This document shows positions 57,745 through 64,000 of a DNA stretch of 64,000 nt, piece after piece. Location: NCBI GenBank assembly GCA_963556195.1, contig OY744520.1:6842704-6906703 (forward strand). Direction: 5' to 3'. The translations under genes were made by a program, and so were the position numbers. The DNA comes from Sepiola atlantica. Lineage: Eukaryota > Mollusca > Cephalopoda > Sepiida > Sepiolidae. Each line of letters begins with the position of its first letter. Position 1 is the first letter of the stretch. The notes beneath the pieces are model-generated. The model was not told the origin of the DNA. It saw only the letters and a program-made list of their open reading frames with translations, and ran no database searches.

Positions 57745-57965
57745 TCACAGAGTGTTGCCTAGGAATGTTTCTTGGGCATTAGATCTCTTAAAGTATATGT
57801 TAAGTAGCTGACATAGTCACCAGATTTAAACCCTTGTGATTGTTTTACCTTTGTAGATACGTAAATGAAAAATTGTTCCGACTCTTCAAGATTTAAAGAA
57901 AAGGGTCAAAGGAAATCGACGCAATTCCATCGAATAGTGTAACACAATGAGACAGTAGACGCATA
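57745..57965 (+). pseudogene. Mariner-like transposase relic, C-terminal part
   Basis: The plus strand in mixed frames reads MFLGHLISLKVYVK, SPDLNPCDCF and FKEKGQRKSTQFHRIV. The SPDLNPCDxF block with the final catalytic aspartate, followed by a ..DLKE-like stretch, is typical of mariner/Tc1 transposases. It belongs to a different subgroup from the mariner at 61.7 kb (SPDLNPCD against SPDMAPCD). Only about 70 codons remain, with stops, and no inverted repeats were found. Confidence 0.5.
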
Positions 57966-59790
57966 ATTTAGCTAAAGACTACTGACGAAGAACTCTAAAT
58001 TATACAAAATCTTTTGTTTAAAATTAGTTATTAGAATTTGGTAAACCAATTGCATTCATTATTATCTTTTGAGTTGTAAAAAGAAATGCATAAAATGGTT
58101 ACGTAAATGATATAGATCCATAAACAGAAGACGGTGAATGCCCGTTTCGAACGAATTCACCGCAAAAAAAAAACGAATTTACGTCAAAGCCAGGCAAACA
58201 GACAAAAACACGCATACACGACGGCTACTAGTTCATTAGCGACACCAGACCCAACTGCAAACATGCACACATCCACACGATACTTGTCATAATAACACAT
58301 CCGCATAGTAGTCTATTAACTAAGGCAGCAGTCAACTAACAGACTCACGTTCCGTTTCATTCGCATAAATAAGAAAAACTTTTTCACAAACACCCCCGCA
58401 AAAAAAGTGTATGTGTTTTCTTTTGTGTCTTGTATGGACTACAATTAAAAAAGCAGTTAACCAGTAATAACAGCAGTACCCTCTAAAGTCCAACCCTTCC
58501 TCACTGTGATAGGAGTGCTGGCAATGTGGTAGGATCAGAGCTACCCGACTAACAGGACTGTGGTGAAAATTTCGGAGGCGTCGGCATCAGGGTCCGTCGT
58601 TCTCTGGTCGTCTCTGCCTCTGTGTAGCAAGTAAAGACTTATAAGGTGCGTAACCGCAAATCAATGAAGTGAAAATGCAATGTTGCTTCTGTGCGATTCC
58701 TTTGTGTGTTCTGGATCAAAGCTTCCTCGACTTCGTATTCATCCGCTGAGCCTTACTGCTCTCAATGTCGAGAGTAACACCTGCAATTCTGTAGGTAAAC
58801 GAATAGCTACAACCAATGAAGAGGGCTTCTTGCCGACCAGACAATCATGCGACACTTAACAAAAACAGTCGCAGCGACAAATATCGCGAAAAGATAGAAC
58901 AACTCAGCAAAGCTACAACAGTTAACTCTGTTTCGATCACCACTCTTATTAACAACATCAGGATAGGTTACAATAAGACACAGGTAGTTATAGACAACTT
59001 CCGGAAATGACGTCATCAATTTATTACCAACAACGGTCGTCATTTCTTTCATATCATTTTAAAGTGCATTAAAACAAAATTATATTCTGTACTTTTGAGA
59101 AATAAATTGTTGTTTTTTTTATTTGCGAGATCGGTATACCACACCCTGTGCTACTAGTTGCTGTGAGCGAATACGTAGGGACGCCTATAAAAGACTTTAA
59201 ACGCTTTACTCTCGGGAAGAATTGGATTAATTTGTTTTCATATTTTTTTCTTTTTCTTTCATCTGGCAACTTTTATTAAACGAGATCAGACGTCCAACAA
59301 CGAAGCTTGTCTTAATGAACGCAGATGCAAAAACAAGACCTGTAATAACAAAAGGGACTGTTTGAAGTTGTTGCACCGATCGGCACAGAAAAAAAGCCGC
59401 TTTTTAATGAATAAGAAAATGTGCTTCTACGGTACTAGTCAGTACTAATCGAAAAAAGAAATACTTGGTTAAAAAAAAACGCCTAGACAGATTGGGGCGT
59501 ATTGTTGATATATTGTACACATTAAGTACCAGGGTTGAGAATGTTCCCTGAATCCCATTCCTTAACTACGACTTGTTTCTGGATCATTTATTTTATATTG
59601 GGGTGAGGCTTTAAACAGTCCAAGAACCACCATAGCAAGTAGTTGTCCGTGGCGGTCAATCGGTCAGGTTAGACAACTGGGTGAACGGAGAAAATGGGAG
59701 TGAGAATAAACGTGAGAAGTGATGTCATCGAAGGTAAGGTAGATTGGGGAAACGGGTCGAACACAACGTATAAAATGAAGTATAAAAATG
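57966..59790. other. No recognised gene
   Basis: Opposite-strand frames at 58807-59052 and 58816-59010 overlap and neither is recognised. A single TGACGTCA lies at 59008-59015. An A-rich run lies near 58160. Confidence 0.45.
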
Positions 59791-59792
59791 AG

Positions 59793-60108
59793 TATTGATT
59801 TACTCCTCTCCAGGAGTTAGGCACAAGGCCAGTTTTTATCTTACTCACACAAGTAAGATGTGACCCAAGGTCGGGTCGGGAAAGTGGGGTTTAAAAATTG
59901 CCTGGGCAGCCCCATCGGCATTCCCCGGTAGGGGCGCCTCAGGCAGTAAGCAATAAACTTACTCCTCCCCAAAGAGGGGAGGCGAAGCCTGGGAGACAGA
60001 CCCATAGACAGGCGTAAATCAAGCCCCGAAGGCCAAGACAATACCAGTCTATGGGGTGCAGTATCAATCGGAACAGATACTACACTTTGATCTTAGCCAA
60101 AAGGTCAA
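59793..60108 (-). mobile_element. U2-snRNA-headed SINE-like element
   Basis: From the right on the minus strand: U2-like head TTGACCTTTTGGCTAAGATC, AAAGTGTAGTATCTGTTCCG (60070-60106); a middle section GACTGGTATTGTCTTGG; a body with CCAGGCTTCGCCTCCCCTC, GAGGCGCCCCTACCGGGGAA and TGCCGATGGGGCTGCCC; and a tail GGCCTTGTGCCTAACTCCTG then GAGAGGAGTAAATC. The tail matches the tRNA-headed SINE at 17.2 kb. The head keeps the branch-point-binding GTAGTA. Partial relatives lie at 23.42, 23.66 and 46.80 kb, all in the same orientation. Confidence 0.7.
60070..60106 (-). ncRNA. U2 snRNA 5' region (about 37 bases)
   Basis: The sequence matches U2 from CCTTTTGGCTAAGATC to TAGTATCTGTTC with one extra A. The first bases of U2 and everything after the GTAGTA region are absent or replaced, so it is not a functional snRNA gene. 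Confidence 0.75.
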
Positions 60109-60147
60109 AAATGAGTATAAAAATGAGTAGTTAAAGAGCAAACTGAG

Positions 60148-60322
60148 GTGCTCTCTCCTCTATCTTCTCCTCTCTCTCTCCTGTCTCTCCTCTTTCTTTT
60201 CTCTTTCTCCCTTCTCTCTCTGGTCTCTCCTACTCTCTCTCTCTCTCTCTCTCTCTCTGCCCTCTCTCTCCTCCCTCTCTCTCTCTCTCCTCCCTCTCTC
60301 TCCTCTCCTCTCTCTCTCTGCG
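60148..60322. repeat. (TC)n-rich tract
   Basis: CT dinucleotide with CCT and TTTC variants, about 175 bases. Frames on both strands (RE-rich or SL-rich) are artefacts. Confidence 0.95.
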
Positions 60323-60675
60323 ACGATAGTAATACTTTCATAGGGTGTTAACTAGGATCTTTAACACTCACTATTTCTAAACATTTCTTACATGACGTAA
60401 ACTTATTTAATTTCAACCTCGTGCGTTGCATCGTTAAACTAAAAAAGCAACCCTCTACTTTACATATGAGGTTCTAGCTGACCCGAAGGCGATCCATTCG
60501 TCAATCATCTAGGATAAACAATTTTACATACAGAACTTCAAAAGTATATAATAGCAAGGAATATACAACTTATGCTTAAACGCATATTGTCCTTATTTAT
60601 CCCAATTTCTTTATTTTATTTAGTTTTGTAACATTTTAAGCTGAAAATATATAGTTTTTGGGGTCAGATGTAATC
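60323..60675. other. No recognised feature
   Basis: AT-rich, unassigned. Confidence 0.45.
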
Positions 60676-60692
60676 ACACACACACACACACG

Positions 60693-60758
<66 letters not shown>
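60676..60758. repeat. (CA)n followed by (TA)n
   Basis: CA dinucleotide to about 60694, then TA dinucleotide. Confidence 0.97.
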
Positions 60759-60760
<2 letters not shown>

Positions 60761-60814
60761 GGTAATAATCCAGGTAAAAACATCCACAGGGTGGTAATCC
60801 AAAGAATTTCAACC

Positions 60815-60852
60815 GGGTTTATAAAGAGTGCTCAATATCAAAATAGAGCTTT
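60815..60852 (+). repeat. Dispersed repeat end with GTGCTCAAT word, copy 2
   Basis: GTTTATAAAGAGTGCTCAAT then ATCAAAATAGAGCT, matching 22606-22642. It lies just left of the palindrome at 60856. Confidence 0.55.
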
Positions 60853-60855
60853 ATA

Positions 60856-61025
60856 TATGATAATTGTTATTTACACATATATGTACAAAATCTGCGACAC
60901 TGGCATGTCGATGTTATCGATCAACAGTTACTATAATATAGTTTATAGTAACTGTTGATCGATAACATCGACATGCCAGTGTCGCAGATTTTGTACATGT
61001 CTGTGTAAATAAAAATTATCATATA
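60856..61025. repeat. Palindrome of about 170 bp
   Basis: The arms 60856-60936 and 60943-61025 are near-perfect reverse complements separated by 6 bases. Each contains GCGACACTGGCATGTCGATG and GTTATCGATCAACAGTTACT in one orientation. A half-arm lies at 52984-53030. (TA)n follows at 61021-61041. The element has no coding capacity and is probably a fold-back or MITE-like element. Confidence 0.9.
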
Positions 61026-61041
61026 TATATATATATATATT

Positions 61042-61585
61042 ACTGGAAAAATGTGTCTCGCTGAATTCCCTATTTAGCTTAGATTAGATTATTTGAACCG
61101 GAAACAAAGATTGCAAAGCCAGTTAATTATACAAAAATTACGAAAAAATCCCAAATTAGTCATTTTCTGCTCGCTATATGTCCACCTCTATACCCCCCCC
61201 CCAGCTACGAGTTATGTTTACTACTTGTGGTGTTGCTGCCGTTATTGGAAGAGTTCAATCTTTTTATTCTTTCTTTTCTTTATTAGATTCGACTGTTAAT
61301 AAAGAGAGATTCACTGAAGTAAAAGTGATCAGAACTGTATAAAATATGAGTGGTGGTCACGCACACAGTGAGAGAGGAAGAGGGTGATAGACAGAAAGTT
61401 AGTAAAAGATGGTGACTTGGTGAGTTAACTGAAAATTAAGGCTAATTAGCACAATTAAAATGTTTTTTTTAAACATAACTCAATCCCAAAACTGAGGAAT
61501 GTCTTAGCTGTAGTTTGTGTGATTAAAGTATATAGGGAAAAGCCATAGAGAAACAAACTTTGATTAAGCCAGCGTAAGTATAATA
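61042..61585. other. No recognised feature
   Basis: Contains a run of nine C near 61194. A short frame at 61093-61299 is unassigned. Confidence 0.45.
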
Positions 61586-61587
61586 GA

Positions 61588-61662
61588 TTATATATATATG
61601 TTTGTTTGTGTGTTCGAAAAAATCTGACATGTTTAAACTGCTGTCATGAATGTATGTACAGC
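61588..61662 (+). repeat. Very short Helitron-like element
   Basis: It starts TATATATATGTTTGTTTGTG and ends ATGTACAGCTAGTATAT about 75 bases later. Both ends match the style of Helitron termini seen elsewhere in the window, with the interior nearly all lost. Confidence 0.35.
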
Positions 61663-61720
61663 TAGTATATATGGTTGGGACTATGATGTCAGTGATGATA
61701 TCTGAAGAAGATATATAATA

Positions 61721-63026
61721 CGAGGCCTGTCTAAAAAATATCCGTCCTTAGGCCTGGTGGGCTTGAGACCCTAATCCCCTTCAAAGTAGTCCCCTTGTGC
61801 TTGCACAGGCTTAGCCCACCGATCCATCCACTGCCGGAAACACCTCTGGAAATCTTGTTTTGGAATGGTGTTTATCTCCGCCGTCGCGTTCAGCATTATC
61901 TATTCTCTAGTCTCAAAACGGGAACTTTTCAGTGGCGTCTTCAATTTTCGAAACAACCAGAAGTCGCAAGGAGCCATGTCTGGAGAGTAGTGAGGTTGGC
62001 AAACGACTGGAATTCCATGTTTGACCAATAAATGGTGGGTCAATTGGGATGAATCTGCGGAGGCGTTGTCGTGATGCAGTTGCCAGTATTTCGCCGTCCA
62101 CATATCTGGTCTTTTGCGCCAAACTGCGTCACGGAGACGCCGCAGAACATCTCTTTTGTCACTGTTTGTCTTTCCGGTGCGTATTCGTGATGCACAATTC
62201 CACAGATATCAAAGAAGACAGTCAGCATCACCTTGATTTTGCTTCGCACCTGTCTCGCTTTTTGGGGCCTTGGAGACTCGGGATGCTTCCATTGTGACGA
62301 CTGTCTTTTTGTTTCTGGGTCGTACCCGTACACCCATGATTCATCTCCAGTTATCACGGTGTTAAGAAACCCAGGATCAGTGTTGGCGGTTTCCATGAGG
62401 TCCTGTGCAACTGGAAAACGGAGGTCCGTTTGTTCCTCCGACAACAACTTGGGCACAAATTTTACAGCCACTCTGTGCGTGTTCAAATCATAACGCAAAA
62501 TTGCATGTGCGGAATCTTTAGTCACTCCAATCTCTTGGGCGATCTCCCGCACGGTTGAACGACGATCTTCCATCACCACATTTCGCACCCTCTCAACAAC
62601 AGCTGCACTCCGAGCAGTTTGGGGCCTGCCAGAACGCTGGTCACTCTTCGCTAATGTGTGGCCATTTTTTGAATAGTTGAATTACTCCTTAATTTGTGTT
62701 ACACCCATCCATCGCATCTTCTCCAAACACCTGTTGAATCTTACGAATTGTTTTGCTTTGAGAATCACCAAGCTTTTGACAAAATCCGATGCAGTACCTT
62801 TGCTCAACACGTTCAGTCATCTTGAGAGAATCGGTAATCCGACGAACACGTTGTGTAGCACCTCACTCAGCGACCGACAGGCAGCGACTAACGCTCAGGA
62901 AGGCGGTGATAAAATTCACACATGCGCATGAAGGTGTCTTCCTCCCCTGTGTAGAGTGGCGCCTCTCTATCGTCTCTATTTCGCACGGAAAAAAATAAAA
63001 GTCTGATAGTTTTTAGACAGGCCTCG
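61721..63026 (-). mobile_element. Full-length mariner transposon, inactivated
   Basis: Inverted repeats CGAGGCCTGTCTAAAAA match perfectly over 17 bases and 23 of the first 26. The element is 1306 bp and flanked by TA on both sides (61719-61720 and 63027-63028), the expected mariner target duplication. Its single gene lies on the minus strand (61771-62820). Length and structure are those of a complete mariner, so loss of activity comes only from small mutations. Confidence 0.93.
61771..62820 (-). pseudogene. Mariner transposase, DD34D, with frameshifts
   Basis: The start (complement of 62818-62820) begins MTERVEQRYCIGFCQKLGDS. A shift near 62710 moves the frame to KSDQRSGRPQTARSAAVV and RSTVREIAQEIGVTKDSAHA, the helix-turn-helix DNA-binding part. 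First aspartate: VITGDESWVYGYDPETK. A second shift near 62140 leads to WQLHHDNAS (second D) and YSPDMAPCDFWLF (third D), with exactly 34 residues between the last two, so the DD34D triad is complete. A TAG follows SRFETRE. The end reads KQDFQRCFRQWMDRWA to QGDYFEGD and a stop at 61771-61773. Total span is 350 codons, the usual size. Confidence 0.93.
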
Positions 63027-63028
63027 TA

Positions 63029-64000
63029 TACCAAAGCATCATACCAAAGATTTTGTTTCGTCATTATCCCACAAAATTATTATAGTCTTGTAAAATTTTA
63101 TTCTAGAAACGTTGTTTGGTCTTGGTATCGGTCTTTGTTTTCAATTTTATCCTCGGTGAGAAATACTTTGAATCAATATTGTACCCAAGTGACCCCAGAT
63201 TAAATCGAAGGATCATTTGAATGATGTTATTAAATTCTTGTAAAAAATTAACATTTATTGAAATTAATTCGAATTTTCTGTTAACATATTGATTTCTATA
63301 GCAGCCAAACAAACGTGCTTGTATATAACCCTAATCCTAACCCTTATCCCGACGTTGTCTGCGAAACTTGACTCCAACCATGAACTATTGAATTTTGTAT
63401 GGTTAGGGTTGTCCACTGTGAACGCAGACACGACTATGTTAATGTAAAACATTGTTGGTGGGGGTGGGAGGCTTACCAGTCGGAATTATACGGGGAAGTT
63501 TAATTGCCAACCCGGTCTTAAGGTTGGTACTTAGTTTACCAAAGGGCATTATTTGCTAAAAAAAAAAAGAAGTGGGACCGTTAAAAGTCAATTTCACAAA
63601 AATAAAAAAAACCGTCATCTTAGCTACCGTCTTCTATTTCATTTCTTTATTTGCAGCGAATATTCCATTTCTTCTCTTTCCCTTTTCTCCTTAAACTTCA
63701 CACTTTATTCCATCTCTTTTATCGAACGTTTTAAAAGCTGTAACCATTCAGAAATTAGGTTTGTCTGCAGAGAGTGTATACGTATGCGCATAACAAGCCT
63801 TCATATCTAGTCGAATGGGTTTTAAAAACGTACCAGCAAAAAAAAAAAAATGAAAGCAAAAGACTTCCGGGCAACGCCGCGTCTGTACAGCTAGTATCAT
63901 ATAATACACACGTCCCACCTTAAACTCACCAACTAGCAGCAAAATCCCACCCCTTCAATTTAGTGGTTTCTAAATGCAGGAATATTTTTCTACTCTAATG
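63029..64000. other. Mostly unassigned; Helitron-like 3' end
   Basis: CCCTAATCC-type telomere-like words occur at 63328-63346. CCGGGCAACGCCGCG and ACAGCTAGT near 63868-63896 resemble a Helitron 3' end. Short frames on both strands have no recognisable domain. Confidence 0.45.

Noticed and set aside
60070..60106. A functional U2 snRNA gene
   Set aside because: Only about 37 bases of U2 remain and the Sm site and 3' stem-loops are missing.
60105..60351. An RE-rich minus frame and SL-rich plus frame
   Set aside because: Both are products of the (TC)n tract.

Overview
The window looks like intergenic DNA from a large, repeat-rich invertebrate genome, most likely a cephalopod mollusc such as an octopus. 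The evidence is many long (TA)n tracts, tRNA-derived SINEs, a 5S pseudogene whose internal boxes follow the animal pattern, interstitial CCCTAA repeats, and a mix of APE-type LINEs, restriction-like-endonuclease LINEs, Penelope-like elements (PLEs), mariner and hAT. The species assignment is inference. I found no intact host protein-coding gene on either strand. Almost every recognisable reading frame is a decayed transposable element, and the other long frames mostly lie in simple repeats.

Layout. 1-2760 (-): a Jockey-like LINE relic with endonuclease and reverse transcriptase (RT), an internal duplication and an insertion. 3.9-6.3 kb: TC/TA arrays and a near-perfect palindrome (5865-6142) whose two arms carry hammerhead-ribozyme-like cores. 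6.36-6.87 kb: the 3' end of a PLE. 8.2-11.9 kb (+): a nearly complete RTE-like LINE between two (TA)n tracts. 12.55-14.7 kb: a 16-bp satellite with 144-bp higher-order periodicity. 15.8-20 kb: a U2-snRNA-like relic, SINEs, a PLE-repeat palindrome, a mariner relic running into degenerate telomeric repeats, and an hAT fragment. 20.96-22.28 kb: fragments of an unusual RT between short direct repeats. 23.4-23.9, 46.8 and 59.8-60.1 kb: one SINE-like family, headed by U2 snRNA in the 60-kb copy. 28.5-29.64 kb: a PLE with an inverted 5' segment. 32.9-33.7 kb (-): a second Jockey-like LINE end. 34.75-36.46 kb: a 57-bp satellite. 39.0-39.85 kb (+): the end of a LINE with a restriction-like endonuclease. 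40.6-42.74 kb (-): a second, different PLE whose RT is interrupted by a tandem expansion. 43.85-46.19 kb: a possible DNA transposon with GGAGC-rich ends. 49-54 kb: dispersed repeats joined to (TA)n. 54.8 kb: a 5S rRNA pseudogene. 57.7 kb: a second mariner-like relic. 61.7-63.0 kb (-): a full-length (1306 bp) but broken mariner with inverted repeats and a TA target duplication.

There is no operon-like organisation. The most interesting signals are the palindrome with hammerhead-like cores, the twin-priming-style PLE inversion, tRNA-like segments inside PLE 3' regions, U2- and tRNA-headed SINEs that share a tail, and a minisatellite born inside a PLE RT. All boundaries were read by eye and most are accurate only to tens of bases.
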